Shown: positions 49,712 to 58,851, numbered from the stretch's first letter. The stretch: 64,000 nucleotides of DNA from Janthinobacterium lividum (GCF_034424625.1 NZ_CP139976.1:1674001-1738000), one strand, 5' to 3'. Translations and numbers: made by a program. Notes: a model not told the origin generated them from the letters alone.

Positions 49712-50220
49712 CAGTGTTCTCTGATTTCAAGCTGAAGATGGTCGTCGTGCCCTTTCAGAGACCGGACGGGCCCACCGGCTATCATCTTTTGCACCTCGCC
49801 ATCGTTAAAGAATACCGTGGTGGCCATTGGGTGCTGCAGAAACAGGCGTATCAATTTGATGGTGGCGTTCCGGTCATGCACGTCATCAAAGCGCGACACG
49901 CGTGCGGACTGGCCTTCCAGCTTGTCCTTCCGCATGGGGCGTAAATCCATTTCAATGCCCTTTCGGTGGCTGACATGCTTGTCGTACCCTAACCCTCCGG
50001 CGATACTGATATTGCCGATGTCAAATTTCCCATCATCAATGGCCTGCCATTCACGTGCGATGTAAAAGATTAGGGATAGCATGCTGGGGTACGCATACTG
50101 GGCCAGATGACCAGAGCTTGGCATGTGGTGCAGATTGCCATAGACGTAGTAGCCTGCACCTTCCGAAGCCTGGGGCAGGATGAAGAAGCCGCGCTTATCC
50201 CTGGACTGAACTTCAAGCAT
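49711..50220 (-). CDS. MepA/M74-like murein endopeptidase-like protein, candidate T6SS effector
   Basis: A 169-residue protein of LAS/M74-like type: HRKGIEMDLRP (H85, D92: HxxxxxxD zinc-site pattern) and GHDDHLQLEI at the C-terminus, corresponding to the DDHxHV motif of MepA where the second His is here a Gln (Q163). No signal peptide is visible. Such short cytosolic-looking endopeptidases adjacent to a secreted small protein are known as Type VI effectors. Start at ATG 50220; the frame to 50259 has an alternative ATG. Confidence 0.65.
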   Translation of the reverse strand: MLEVQSRDKRGFFILPQASEGAGYYVYGNLHHMPSSGHLAQYAYPSMLSLIFYIAREWQAIDDGKFDIGNISIAGGLGYDKHVSHRKGIEMDLRPMRKDKLEGQSARVSRFDDVHDRNATIKLIRLFLQHPMATTVFFNDGEVQKMIAGGPVRSLKGHDDHLQLEIREH

Positions 50221-50462
50221 GGTCAACTCCGCTAGGCGAAACGGTGGGAGAGCTGGCATTGTTTCGCATTCCGTTCAATATGGGATTGCTCTACCGCAAA
50301 CAATTGCGAACTGGCGCTGGGGGCAGCGATGCCATAGCCGAGAGGACACGTTGCGCAGCAAGTGTGGCAGTAACTTTTTTATATCTTGCTTGTTACGATG
50401 TGTGAGTATGTTGCTACCTATTTGGTGCACACTTTGCCGGATATCAAACCGGGAGTGTATCC

Positions 50463-52064
50463 ATGATCAGGTCACGCAGCTTGCCGCCACGATTGCTGGG
50501 AGCTGGCTTCCGTGGTTTTTCCTTGCTGCCGCTGGCTATCTCATTTGTCGTGCTGGTGTGCCTGTCGCTCCTGGCGATCCAGTTATGGATGACCTTGCGC
50601 GCACGGGAAGTGCAGCTGAATGAAGCGGCCCGTGAAAGCGCCAACCTGGCGCAATCCGTTGCACAGCATGCCTATGACACCATCAAGGAGGCCGATACGG
50701 TGCTGGTCGGACTGGTGGAGCGGGTGGAGACAGACGGCGTGTCCGAGCTTGAACTGGCCCGTATCCATAAATTGCTGGTCACCCGTGTTGCCGAGCTGCC
50801 GCAGCTGCATGGCATCTTCATCTACGCCAAGGATGGCAGCTGGCTGGTGAACTCCCAGAAAGCGCTGTTGAGCAATCTGAATAATTCCGATCGAGATTAT
50901 TTCAATTACCATCTAACGCATGAGGATCGGGGACCCTATGTCGGACCTCCCGTGCGCAGCAAATCGACGGGACACTGGATAGTCACGGTGTCGCGGCGGA
51001 TCAATATGCCTGATGGAAGTTTCGGCGGGGTGGTGCTGGCGACCCTCAATATGAATTATTTCAGGCTGTTTTATGAACGTTTTTCGATAGGGGAAAAGGG
51101 CGCCATCTTCATCGCAAATGGAGCGGGTATTCTTTTATTGCGCAGGCCATTCGATGAAAGTTTGCTGGGGCGCGATATTTCACAATTCCCCGTGTTTCAT
51201 GATTATTTACCCAAAAGTCCCGTTGGCACTGCCGTGATCAAGTCGGGAGTCGATGGCGTGACGCGCATCAATAGCTACCGAAGAATCGAGGAGTACCCGC
51301 TGGTGGTCTCTGCCGCCTTGTCACAGGATGAGGTGCTTGCCGAATGGCGTCTCGATACGATTTTACAGAACGCGGTGGGCGGCGTATTGGTACTGCTGAT
51401 TGCCTTCATCGGATACCGCGTGGTGCGGCAAATCGATTTGCGGGTCAAGAGCGAGGCGGGACTGCTCGCGGCGCGCAATGAGCTGGAATTGATCAATGAA
51501 ACCCTGGCCCGTCTTGCCAGCCAGGATGGGCTGACGGGGTTGGCAAACCGGCGCCACTTCGATCAGTCGCTGCTTGCCGAGTTCAGCCGTGCGCAGCGTG
51601 AAAAAAGCGTTCTGGGACTGGTCTTGATCGATGTCGACTTCTTCAAACAATACAACGATATCTATGGCCATGTGGCCGGCGACGAGTGCCTGCGAAAAAT
51701 TGGCAAAGTGGTGGCCTACAGCATGCGCAGACCGGGCGACCTTGCAGCGCGCTATGGTGGCGAGGAACTGGTCATTTTATTGCCCGGTACGGATCTGCCG
51801 GGCGCGTTGGCGGTGGCGGAAGGCGTTCGCGATGCCGTGCAATCGCTGGGCATCGAGCATCGGGGCAATCCCCTTGGCGTGGTGACGGCCAGCGTCGGCG
51901 TGGCGGCTTTCATGCCGACACACCTGGAAAACCAGGCGGTCGAGCTGGTTGAACTCGCTGACAAGGCCTTGTACAAGGCCAAGGCATCCGGCAGAAATCA
52001 GGTCTGTTATGCATCGTCTCGCGAACCTGCCGAACAGGCCACGACGGCTTTTGCGTTTCGATAG
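50463..52064 (+). CDS. diguanylate cyclase with dCache sensor
   Basis: A 533-residue membrane protein: TM helix about 20-45, a periplasmic dCache-like domain about 46-295, second TM about 300-325, HAMP-like/coiled linker, then GGDEF about 360-520. The active-site motif is GGEEL, with the I-site RxxD (RPGD) five residues before it, so product feedback inhibition is likely. It makes c-di-GMP from GTP in response to a periplasmic ligand. GGGAG precedes ATG 50463. It stands alone. Confidence 0.93.
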   Translation: MIRSRSLPPRLLGAGFRGFSLLPLAISFVVLVCLSLLAIQLWMTLRAREVQLNEAARESANLAQSVAQHAYDTIKEADTVLVGLVERVETDGVSELELARIHKLLVTRVAELPQLHGIFIYAKDGSWLVNSQKALLSNLNNSDRDYFNYHLTHEDRGPYVGPPVRSKSTGHWIVTVSRRINMPDGSFGGVVLATLNMNYFRLFYERFSIGEKGAIFIANGAGILLLRRPFDESLLGRDISQFPVFHDYLPKSPVGTAVIKSGVDGVTRINSYRRIEEYPLVVSAALSQDEVLAEWRLDTILQNAVGGVLVLLIAFIGYRVVRQIDLRVKSEAGLLAARNELELINETLARLASQDGLTGLANRRHFDQSLLAEFSRAQREKSVLGLVLIDVDFFKQYNDIYGHVAGDECLRKIGKVVAYSMRRPGDLAARYGGEELVILLPGTDLPGALAVAEGVRDAVQSLGIEHRGNPLGVVTASVGVAAFMPTHLENQAVELVELADKALYKAKASGRNQVCYASSREPAEQATTAFAFR

Positions 52065-52195
52065 CAATTTTTGAAGACGCAGCAGGGCCGGTGCCGGCTT
52101 TGCGCTGTGTCCAGGGCGGCGCGTGCGCCAGTCTGATCCATGTACAATCGGCAACATACGGATCGACGTATCCGCTCCTTCCCTGCGGAGTACGC

Positions 52196-53041
52196 TTGAG
52201 CGTGACACAAATATTGCAAACCTGGCTGCTGGCCTGGCGGGAAGCCTTCATGTGCGTTGGCCTGGGACTGCGCGATGCGCGTCATGCGGGGCTGTGGTGG
52301 CGCTCCGCGCTGTGGTGCATGGCGGTCGTGGCTCTGTGGCTGGGACTGTATGGCTACTTCGGCCGCTTCTTTGTCGAGCTGAGCGCCATGCTGGCGCTGG
52401 TGTCGGTTACCGGATTGCTGGGGCTGGGCGTGATGGATGGCGTCGGGACACTGGCCAACGGGCCTGCCACGCTTTCGCAGATGGGCAATATCGCCGGTGG
52501 CCTGGGCAGCGCCGCCAAGGCCCTGCTGTCGATCGGCCAGATCGCCCTGGTCTTGCTGGCGCTGGCTGCCTTTTTCTATGGGATGGTTTTTATCGTCGGC
52601 GCCATCGGCACGGCGCGCTTGCCGCTGCGCTGGTTGTTGCTGGAGCGCGCCAAGGCTGTGGCGGCGCGCCGCTATGTCGCGTGGCAGGCACCGGCCGGCC
52701 TGGAGCGGTCCGCCGCGCCCCCCGCCTGGCGGCGGCGTCTGCTGCTGTTGCTTTCCCTGCTGATCCCCGTGTGGGCCATGTGCGTGCTGATCTCGTACTT
52801 GCTGGCCTGGAATGTCCAGATGGTCTACGGCGCGGCAGCTGAAGATGTGCTCGGCGCGGAACAGCAAGCGGCGTTGCGCAGCGAACAGCGTCCGGTGATT
52901 TTTGCCCTGGGCCTGCTGTTGTGCTTGCTGATGCTCGTACCGGTCCTCAATTTATTGTTGCCAGCCGTGCTGTGCACCAGCGTTTGCCATTTGCAGCGCC
53001 GCGGCTGGCGCGCAACGAACGCATCAATCAACGTGGAGTGA
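52196..53041 (+). CDS. EI24/CysZ-like multi-TM membrane protein
   Basis: A 281-residue integral membrane protein with about four to six long hydrophobic segments and the family's amphipathic pattern (WLLAWREAFMCVGLGLRDARHAG, WWRSALWCMAVVALWLGLYGYFG, then a central charged loop). TTG 52196 is likely the start: CGGAG lies 6-10 bases upstream; the open frame to 52091 has no ribosome site. EI24-like proteins include CysZ, a sulfate permease, but specificity cannot be assigned. The next gene starts 14 bases beyond the stop. Confidence 0.75.
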   Translation: MSVTQILQTWLLAWREAFMCVGLGLRDARHAGLWWRSALWCMAVVALWLGLYGYFGRFFVELSAMLALVSVTGLLGLGVMDGVGTLANGPATLSQMGNIAGGLGSAAKALLSIGQIALVLLALAAFFYGMVFIVGAIGTARLPLRWLLLERAKAVAARRYVAWQAPAGLERSAAPPAWRRRLLLLLSLLIPVWAMCVLISYLLAWNVQMVYGAAAEDVLGAEQQAALRSEQRPVIFALGLLLCLLMLVPVLNLLLPAVLCTSVCHLQRRGWRATNASINVE

Positions 53042-53054
53042 ACAAGGAGTGAAC

Positions 53055-53504
53055 ATGAGTGAACACGCAAGACGCGACACCCTGGAGCGCGCGATTGAAA
53101 TCGCCGCCGCCACCCATGCCGGCCAGACGGACAAGGGCGGCGCGCCGTACATTCTCCACCCCTTGCGCGTCATGCTGCGCGTCGCCCCCGGCGCCCAGCA
53201 GATTGTCGCCGTGCTGCATGATGTGGTGGAAGACAGCGACGGCAAAGTCACCTTTGACGACCTGGCACGCGAAGGGTTCTCGCAGGAAGTCATCGACGGC
53301 GTGCGCGCCGTGACCAAGATCGAAGGCGAGTCCTACGATGCGTTCATCGCCCGCGCAGCATTGAACCCCGTCGGCAAGGCCGTCAAGCTGGCTGATCTGG
53401 CAGAGAATAGCGACTTGTCGAGGATAGAGAATCCGACGCAGAAGGATTTGGAGCGGGTGGCAAAGTATCGGAGGGCTATTCAGCAACTCATATCGCAGCA
53501 ATGA
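53055..53504 (+). CDS. HD-domain phosphohydrolase, SpoT hydrolase-like
   Basis: A 149-residue stand-alone HD domain. Metal site: ERAIEIAAATHAGQTDKGGAPYILHPLRV (H...HP), HD doublet in LHDVVEDSD and Asp in VKLADLAEN, as in the hydrolase half of RelA/SpoT and in small alarmone hydrolases such as MESH1. It probably degrades (p)ppGpp or another nucleotide. AAGGAG precedes ATG 53055 by 5 bases. It is the second gene of a pair with the EI24-like gene. Confidence 0.83.
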   Translation: MSEHARRDTLERAIEIAAATHAGQTDKGGAPYILHPLRVMLRVAPGAQQIVAVLHDVVEDSDGKVTFDDLAREGFSQEVIDGVRAVTKIEGESYDAFIARAALNPVGKAVKLADLAENSDLSRIENPTQKDLERVAKYRRAIQQLISQQ

Positions 53505-53549
53505 TTCTTTCATGCCGAGAGCGTATCCGAGTGGCTCTGGCCCCCGAGA

Positions 53550-53969
53550 TCACGGGGTACGGGCAAGAGCCTTGCGGATGGCCTGCTCGACGGGACGGTC
53601 TATCAGCGCCAGGACGATGACCACGACAGCGGTAACAATCAGTCCCTCCAGTAAAGCTGGATCAGGGAAAAGTTGCTGATTGGCGATAGGAGCGGGCACT
53701 GTTGCACGCTTCCAGACAAGCAGCACCAGGGCGGCGCCAGCGGCGAGCAGCATGGCCGGTCGACGATGGTGCAAGCGGGCGATTTGCCCCATCAGCAGCA
53801 GCGCGATACCCCACGCAAAAGGATAGAAGCCGTGATCGAACAAGATCATGCGTTCATCATAGTATGCGCCGGTGTACCAGGCAAAACGGGAGAAGCCGAA
53901 AAGACCATAAGCGACGAGGGCCACCGCCAGCACAAGGAAACTGGAGGAAAGCAGGCGAGCAATTTTCAT
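53550..53969 (-). CDS. membrane protein of unknown function
   Basis: A 139-residue protein with three to four hydrophobic helices (FLVLAVALVAYGLFGF, YPFAWGIALLLMGQIA, AMLLAAGAALVLLVW, LIVTAVVVIVLALI). The start overlaps the stop of an upstream 5'-truncated remnant by 4 bases (ATGA), so it was translated in coupling with that gene. No family recognised. Composition begins to drop in GC upstream of it. Confidence 0.7.
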   Translation of the reverse strand: MKIARLLSSSFLVLAVALVAYGLFGFSRFAWYTGAYYDERMILFDHGFYPFAWGIALLLMGQIARLHHRRPAMLLAAGAALVLLVWKRATVPAPIANQQLFPDPALLEGLIVTAVVVIVLALIDRPVEQAIRKALARTP

Positions 53970-54178
53970 GGTTGGGATTTCTTTGCCAATGCTTCGAGAT
54001 CGCGTTCGGCCAGATGGCGCTTCTGCTTGGTGACTTGGATAATCTTGCCTTTGCTGAAGATAACTCGCTGGCCATGCCTGTAATCCTGCTCGCTATTTTT
54101 TTCGCCGCCGCCATTGATGTTCGGGTTGGCCTGGTCGGCGTGACCGATAACAACGGACGCGGACGTGAGTCTAGATTT
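53966..54178 (-). pseudogene. 5'-truncated gene remnant
   Basis: An open frame of 70 codons ending in TGA that overlaps the next ATG (ATGA). The encoded tail is hydrophilic and codon-like (IGHADQANPNINGGGEKN, GQRVIFSKGKIIQVTKQKR, LAERDLEALAKKSQP). Upstream it runs into an in-frame TAA at 54179-54181 with no ATG, GTG or TTG start before the coding-like part. This suggests that the first part of a gene was lost at a breakpoint around 54165-54185. Confidence 0.55.
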
Positions 54179-54432
54179 TTAGTATTAGTAAATATGGCAT
54201 ATTTATTAATTGCATTAGCGTTATGCTGGTGCTCGGGTATGGCTGGTTTTAATTCTGGGGGGGAGCCGCCGCGCTGCAGCGCATTAGGCGTCTTGAAAGT
54301 TTTGCTGGCAAAGTGCAGACAATTAACCGGCCAAGAGCGGATGTGGAATAAGCTTGCGCTGCTTCTTGCATTCCGTTACGGGCCAGAATACAAGTTGTTT
54401 AATTCAGGGCGTGCAGTCGCCTATTTCTAAAT

Positions 54433-54882
54433 ATGGAATCAATCACAGTGATGGCAAAAAAGTGGAAGAACCAAGAGGTGCGAAGCTACAATGGCCTCGT
54501 GTGCACCAACGGTGATATCTACGAAGTGCACGAAACCTGGATGGCCAAAGTACATGAAGAACAGGAGCTTGGCAGTTGGCTCAATGTCGCGATTCTGGCA
54601 CAAGAAGAGCTGTATGGTGGACAGTACATAGTCAAGTGCGGAGAGGCTATGGAACACGGCTCAATCGGCGTAGTCGTTTTGGAATCGCTGCAAAATCATG
54701 AACCTGTTTGGACGTTTGTTTCGGATCAATCCAATCCATTTGATCAAATAACAATCAAGGCTGGCTGGGTTGTGGTGCTGTCAACGTCAGGTGCCGTATT
54801 TCGGTTTGGTACTCCAATAAGGGAGGCAAGGCTTCTGCTTGCGAGTCCTTCGACCCATGGCGCTAAGGACGGGAATTTGTAA
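54433..54882 (+). CDS. hypothetical protein
   Basis: A 149-residue soluble protein (MESITVMAKKWKNQEVRSYN, with ATG 54451 as an alternative). It has a beta-rich pattern (YIVKCGEAMEHGSIGVVVLESLQ, PVWTFVSDQSNPF, AGWVVVLSTSGAVFRFG). No family recognised. It is distinctly AT-richer than the flanking core genes and has no clear ribosome site, signs of a later-acquired gene. No neighbour suggests a function. Confidence 0.6.
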   Translation: MESITVMAKKWKNQEVRSYNGLVCTNGDIYEVHETWMAKVHEEQELGSWLNVAILAQEELYGGQYIVKCGEAMEHGSIGVVVLESLQNHEPVWTFVSDQSNPFDQITIKAGWVVVLSTSGAVFRFGTPIREARLLLASPSTHGAKDGNL

Positions 54883-55036
54883 AGTGAACGCTGCGCCTCC
54901 GCTCTCTGGCCGCACGGGTTCCGTAGTGCAGACTCAAGCCGGCGATGTAGTGGCAAGCGATAATTGGCTGCTGGATTTAAGCCCTCGATCTTTTAATCTC
55001 TGGGCCCGCTGGCTCAACTACAAGTCAGGTTGCGAC

Positions 55037-55336
55037 ATGGAGCATTCGTTTTCACGCTTGATAATTGCGGCTGGTGTGGCTTGTTTAGTCATGGGCATGG
55101 CCGCTATTCAACAAATGCGGCTGAATCGTCCCACCGGTAAAGTAAAATATTTTCTGCTTAAATTAGCGGTGTTAGTCTGGCTGGTGAGTGGACTATTTGT
55201 CGGAACGCTCTACAGTCACGGAGTCGATGTGGCGTGGTACATTTTTGGTGTCGCCGTTAGCCTGGCCGGATGTGTCGTTGCAGGCATTGTGGTGTTTGCC
55301 TGGCCGTTTTTCACAGGGCGCAAGCCGGACAGTTAA
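55037..55336 (+). CDS. small membrane protein of unknown function
   Basis: A 99-residue protein, start at ATG 55037 (MEHSFSRLIIAAGVACLVMG), with three hydrophobic segments (11-30, 45-65, 70-93) and a basic Arg/Lys tail (FTGRKPDS). No family recognised. It is part of the AT-rich patch between the truncated remnant and ssrA. Confidence 0.58.
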   Translation: MEHSFSRLIIAAGVACLVMGMAAIQQMRLNRPTGKVKYFLLKLAVLVWLVSGLFVGTLYSHGVDVAWYIFGVAVSLAGCVVAGIVVFAWPFFTGRKPDS

Positions 55337-55411
55337 TATACTTTATGAAGTTGCATTACTTACGGATTTAGTTGCAGACCGACATCTTTACGATATATGT
55401 AATCCGATTCT

Positions 55412-55924
55412 ATGAACCAAATTCTTGGCTTTGCCTCACTAATTGGCTTTGCAACCGCACTGATTGTGCACATTGCGGCATTGATGGGAGTCAATGTATC
55501 TGATAATTTTCCTGCGATCTGGTGGCTGCACGGCGGCATTTTCATTGTGTTCATTCCGTTTGTCTTCTCCAGTCGAAAGTCACTCGGCCCCAAACCAACG
55601 TTCGCTGAACTACGCGCAGCTTTTCCGAAGTGGGTGGTCGGACTGGGACTCTGTATAGCTGCTTACGCATTGGTGAATTTTGCACTCTTCATGATGAATG
55701 CGGCGGGCGGTAATCCTTCGATCGTTGACGGAAAATTTGTGCTATTGAACCGTGGAAATTTCATTCGCGAACTGACCGCCGTGGAGTATTCCACTTTCAA
55801 GATAAATCAAGTGCGTGGTTTCTCCGGGCACTGGCTAGTGTTCTACTTTGTGCCATTTGCGTATTTCATGTTCCATAAGAGATCTCAGCCGTTCAATTCG
55901 ACGCCTTCGGCGCGGCTGCATTGA
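55412..55924 (+). CDS. membrane protein of unknown function
   Basis: A 170-residue protein with four hydrophobic helices (5-25, 36-55, 78-102, 143-158). It starts MNQILGFASLIGFATALIVH. The central loop (RKSLGPKPTFAELRAAFPKW) is basic, suggesting it faces the cytoplasm. No family recognised. AT-rich relative to the core genes. Confidence 0.62.
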   Translation: MNQILGFASLIGFATALIVHIAALMGVNVSDNFPAIWWLHGGIFIVFIPFVFSSRKSLGPKPTFAELRAAFPKWVVGLGLCIAAYALVNFALFMMNAAGGNPSIVDGKFVLLNRGNFIRELTAVEYSTFKINQVRGFSGHWLVFYFVPFAYFMFHKRSQPFNSTPSARLH

Positions 55925-56165
55925 TGCATGGGGTTTTTCTGTCCAAGTGGCCGTATCAAGCAATACTGATGGCGGTAACGACGCTGAAACTGTCGCAGTC
56001 CAGGCGGCATCAATCGTCATGACCCAAAAACACAATGAGACTGGGCTACCGAGGTCGCTGTTATGAAACCCGGCCTGCTCGGACGCTCCATGTCCGCTGT
56101 GGGGCGGACGCGGACGGAGCCGATTAGCGCTGCGAATCGCCATCAGTAGCCTAAGGCCGCGATTC

Positions 56166-56468
56166 TCAGCGCGGGAATTTATACCGTACCAGGAGCGTAG
56201 GTCCTTTGCCGCCGGGTGGTGTCAGCAGTATCTCGTCACCCGGCTGCATCTCTTCATACATTACCGTGCAACAGGTCGGCATCGAGTGGCCGCGCGCCGG
56301 ATAAACGCCAACGTCGGTGTGCAGGTTCGCAGCGCGTACGTCCACGCTGGACTTGCCGGCCTTTCCTTCTTCTTGCAGCAGCTTGCGCAGTGCAGTGACG
56401 AAGTCCCCTTTGCTGAGCCTGGCAGGTGCTTGGGTTGCTTGCGGGCGAGCGTTTGTGTCGTTTTTCAT
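56166..56468 (-). CDS. hypothetical protein
   Basis: A 100-residue protein (start ATG 56468, MKNDTNARPQATQAPARLSKG). After a disordered N-terminus there is a helical segment (FVTALRKLLQEEGKAGKSSVDVRAANL) and a beta-rich end (GDEILLTPPGGKGPTLLVRYKF). The pattern recalls a small toxin-antitoxin or inhibitor-type protein, but no family is recognised. The in-frame ATG at 56501 is an alternative start. Confidence 0.55.
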   Translation of the reverse strand: MKNDTNARPQATQAPARLSKGDFVTALRKLLQEEGKAGKSSVDVRAANLHTDVGVYPARGHSMPTCCTVMYEEMQPGDEILLTPPGGKGPTLLVRYKFPR

Positions 56469-56938
56469 GGCAGTTTTCTTCAGTGAGTACATTTCCGCCA
56501 CTATATCATTGGCCCCTGATGTTGCAGGACAGACAGCCGCTGGATTTAATCAGTAAAGACCGAACACAATTTCCGCTGTTCTTCCGGCCGCCTGATCTGC
56601 ATACGGTATCCAACGCCCGTATATTCTGGCAATCATCGTCCAGCATGCCTTATCTGTTTTGCTTCCCACATAGAGGGGCAGGTCCGTCATTGGCACATGG
56701 CCTGAGCAGCTGATGTTGTTGCTAGGAAACCGCCTGCGGCGCAAGAGCTAGTCAGAGGAATCGGAGAGGGTTGCGCTTGCAAGCGCAACCCGGTTTTGCG
56801 GCACCGAGCTGCGCTCGCCGAAGTCCCGCAAAACCCCCGCGCCCGTACCGGACGCGGACGCGACGTCCGTGTTCTGCATGCATGGAATAAATAAAAAGGG
56901 CCTCCCCGCCAAAACGGGGAAGCCCTTTTATTTATTCA
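56469..56938. other. intergenic stretch with palindromes before the ssrA 3' end
   Basis: About 470 bases with no convincing gene. Two inverted structures are seen: a perfect 24-base palindrome at 56768-56791 (arm GGGTTGCGCTTG), and GGTTTTGCGG (56792-56801) pairing with CCGCAAAACC (56826-56835). A short open frame on the minus strand at 56550-56693 (MTDLPLYVGSKTD...) is possible but unsupported. Confidence 0.6.
56897..56925 (-). terminator. terminator of ssrA
   Basis: On the minus strand, GGGCTTCCCCG and CGGGGAGGCCC form a near-perfect stem around TTTTGG, then TTTTTATTTATT. It sits about 15 bases past the CCA end of the tmRNA. Confidence 0.85.
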
Positions 56939-56939
56939 G

Positions 56940-57300
56940 TGGTGGAGACGGCGGGAATCGAACCCGCGTCCGCAAGCACTCTACAGACAGTTCTACATAC
57001 TTAGCACTATCATTTAATTTAACTCAGCCAGCACGGATGTGCACGTTATGGGCAAGCGAGTTACCTATTATTTAGTCGGACGCTAAGTAACCCAGCATAC
57101 GACGAGTCCCTGTAAATGACTCTAGAGCTTTTGACGGCCCACCCCAGGGACGAGGTGTTCTAGAGCTAACAGCGATTAAGCTGCCAGTGCGTACGAGTTA
57201 TCGTTTGCAGTTAAGTTTTTTCAGGTTGTATTTACGAGGTAGCCCGCCCTCGGTATGCCCTGCGCTGCTTTGCAACCCACGTCGAAACCAGGTCGTCCCC
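56940..57300 (-). ncRNA. ssrA: transfer-messenger RNA (one-piece tmRNA)
   Basis: A 361-base RNA gene. The 5' end reads GGGGACGACCTGGTTTCGACG and the 3' end closes with a T-arm GGTTCGATTCCCGCC and CCACCA, so 5' and 3' ends form the alanine-tRNA-like acceptor. The tag-coding frame at 57208-57176 reads ANDNSYALAA before TAA. It frees stalled ribosomes and tags incomplete peptides. It is not permuted. The gene is between the AT-rich patch and gph. Confidence 0.97.
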
Positions 57301-57382
57301 ACAGAACCTTCATTGTAGCGCAATCTGCCCACTCTTGCATGATGCATTCGCTTGCCGTCGTGCCAGATCAAGCGCAGGCCAT

Positions 57383-58087
57383 TTATGCCGCCAGCTGCCG
57401 CGCCTGCGCCGCCTTCACCACGGCGCTGACCAGCTCAAGCAACGCTTGCGGCGTGTCCAGCAAATGGTCGGCGTTCCAGTGCTGCGGCTCGACGGGGCCA
57501 CAGTAGCCCCAGGCGCAGGCGACCGTGCGCATGCCGGCGGCGCGGCCGGCCTGGATGTCGCGCAGGTCGTCGCCCACGTACCAGCAGTCTTCCGGCGCCA
57601 GCTCCAGGCGACGCGCCGCTTCCAGCAGGGGGGCTGGGTGGGGTTTCGGGTGCGCCATGGTGTCGCCCGAGATCACGCAGCCGGCGGCGCCCAGGCCGAT
57701 CTGGCCGACCAGCGGGTCGGTGAAGCGGGCGGCCTTGTTGGTGACCACGCCCCAGGCCAGGCCCAGGGCTTGCAGGCCTTCCAGCAGTGCGGGGATGCCG
57801 TCGAATAAGCGGCTTTCCACGGCCAGGGCCGCTTCGTAATTGTTCAGGAAGCCGTCTTTCAGGGCTTCGTAGCCGCTTTCGCCCGGTTGGACGCCATACG
57901 ACGCGCCTATCATGCCGCGCGCGCCGGCCGAAGCCGTGGGGCGCAGGATGTCATACGGGGTCGGCGCCAGGCCGGCGCGCGCGCGCAGCAGGTTGATGGC
58001 CGCTGCCAGGTCGGGCGCGGTGTCGGCCAGGGTGCCGTCGAGGTCGAACAGGATGGCGCGCGGTGCTGGCAGATGGTCTGTGATCAT
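57383..58087 (-). CDS. gph: phosphoglycolate phosphatase (HAD family)
   Basis: A 234-residue HAD hydrolase. Nucleophile Asp in ILFDLDGTLADTAPDL (motif I), VTNK (motif II), HPKPHPAPLL (motif III Lys) and YVGDDLRDI (motif IV). Length and the ubiG neighbour match Gph of betaproteobacteria, which removes phosphate from 2-phosphoglycolate formed in DNA repair or photorespiration-like reactions. ATG 58087 is chosen over the 3-codon longer frame. It lies 68 bases after ubiG. Confidence 0.9.
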   Translation of the reverse strand: MITDHLPAPRAILFDLDGTLADTAPDLAAAINLLRARAGLAPTPYDILRPTASAGARGMIGASYGVQPGESGYEALKDGFLNNYEAALAVESRLFDGIPALLEGLQALGLAWGVVTNKAARFTDPLVGQIGLGAAGCVISGDTMAHPKPHPAPLLEAARRLELAPEDCWYVGDDLRDIQAGRAAGMRTVACAWGYCGPVEPQHWNADHLLDTPQALLELVSAVVKAAQARQLAA

Positions 58088-58155
58088 GGCGGGCAAAGTG
58101 TGTCAAGTGGGAATGAAAAATGGCGGCCGCAGCCGCCTTGTATTGTGCGTGATGG

Positions 58156-58851
58156 TTACAGCGGCCGGGTGCAGGCCACCAGGTAATTGACGCTGGTATC
58201 GCTATTAAGTGAGTAAATCTTGGTCAATGGATTGTAGCCCATGCCGCGCATGCTGTTGACGTCCAGCCCGGCGCTGCGCAGGTATTGCGACAGTTCCGCC
58301 GGGGTGATGAATTTGTCATAGTCGTGCGTGCCTTTCGGCAACAGACGCAGCAGGTATTCGGCGCCCAGGATGGCGAACAGATACGCTTTCGGGTTGCGGT
58401 TCAGGGTCGACAGGAACACGTGGCCGCCCGGTTTCACCAGTGCGGCGCAGGCCTTGACGATGGCGGCGGGGTCCGGCACGTGCTCGAGCATTTCCATGCA
58501 GGTCACGACGTCGTACTGGCCCGGCTCTTCCTCGGCCATGGCTTCGGCGGCGATCAGCTTGTAGCGCACCTTGGCGCCCGATTCCAGGCTGTGCAGGTCG
58601 GCAACTTTCAATGCCTTGTCGGACAGGTCGATGCCCGTCACGTCGGCGCCCTTGCGGGCCATCGATTCGGCCAGGATGCCGCCGCCGCAGCCGATGTCGA
58701 TCACGCGCTTGCCGGCCAGCGGCACTTTCGCGTTGATCCATTCCAGGCGCAGGGGGTTAATTTCGTGCAGGGGACGAAACTCGGAAGTGGGGTCCCACCA
58801 GCGGTGGGCCAGCTCACTGAATTTTTGGATTTCAAGAGGGTCGGCGTTCAT
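58156..58851 (-). CDS. ubiG: ubiquinone biosynthesis O-methyltransferase
   Basis: A 231-residue SAM methyltransferase. It begins with the UbiG-specific [27 protein letters not shown] and has motif [17 protein letters not shown], then EMLEHVPDP. UbiG carries out both O-methylations of the ubiquinone ring. Operon order ompA - ubiG - gph with a terminator between ompA and ubiG is standard in the family. Confidence 0.96.
   Translation of the reverse strand: MNADPLEIQKFSELAHRWWDPTSEFRPLHEINPLRLEWINAKVPLAGKRVIDIGCGGGILAESMARKGADVTGIDLSDKALKVADLHSLESGAKVRYKLIAAEAMAEEEPGQYDVVTCMEMLEHVPDPAAIVKACAALVKPGGHVFLSTLNRNPKAYLFAILGAEYLLRLLPKGTHDYDKFITPAELSQYLRSAGLDVNSMRGMGYNPLTKIYSLNSDTSVNYLVACTRPL

Noticed and set aside
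56550..56693. Possible 46-codon gene (MTDLPLYVGSKTD...) on the minus strand
   Set aside because: No ribosome site and no homology recognised; noted in the intergenic entry only.
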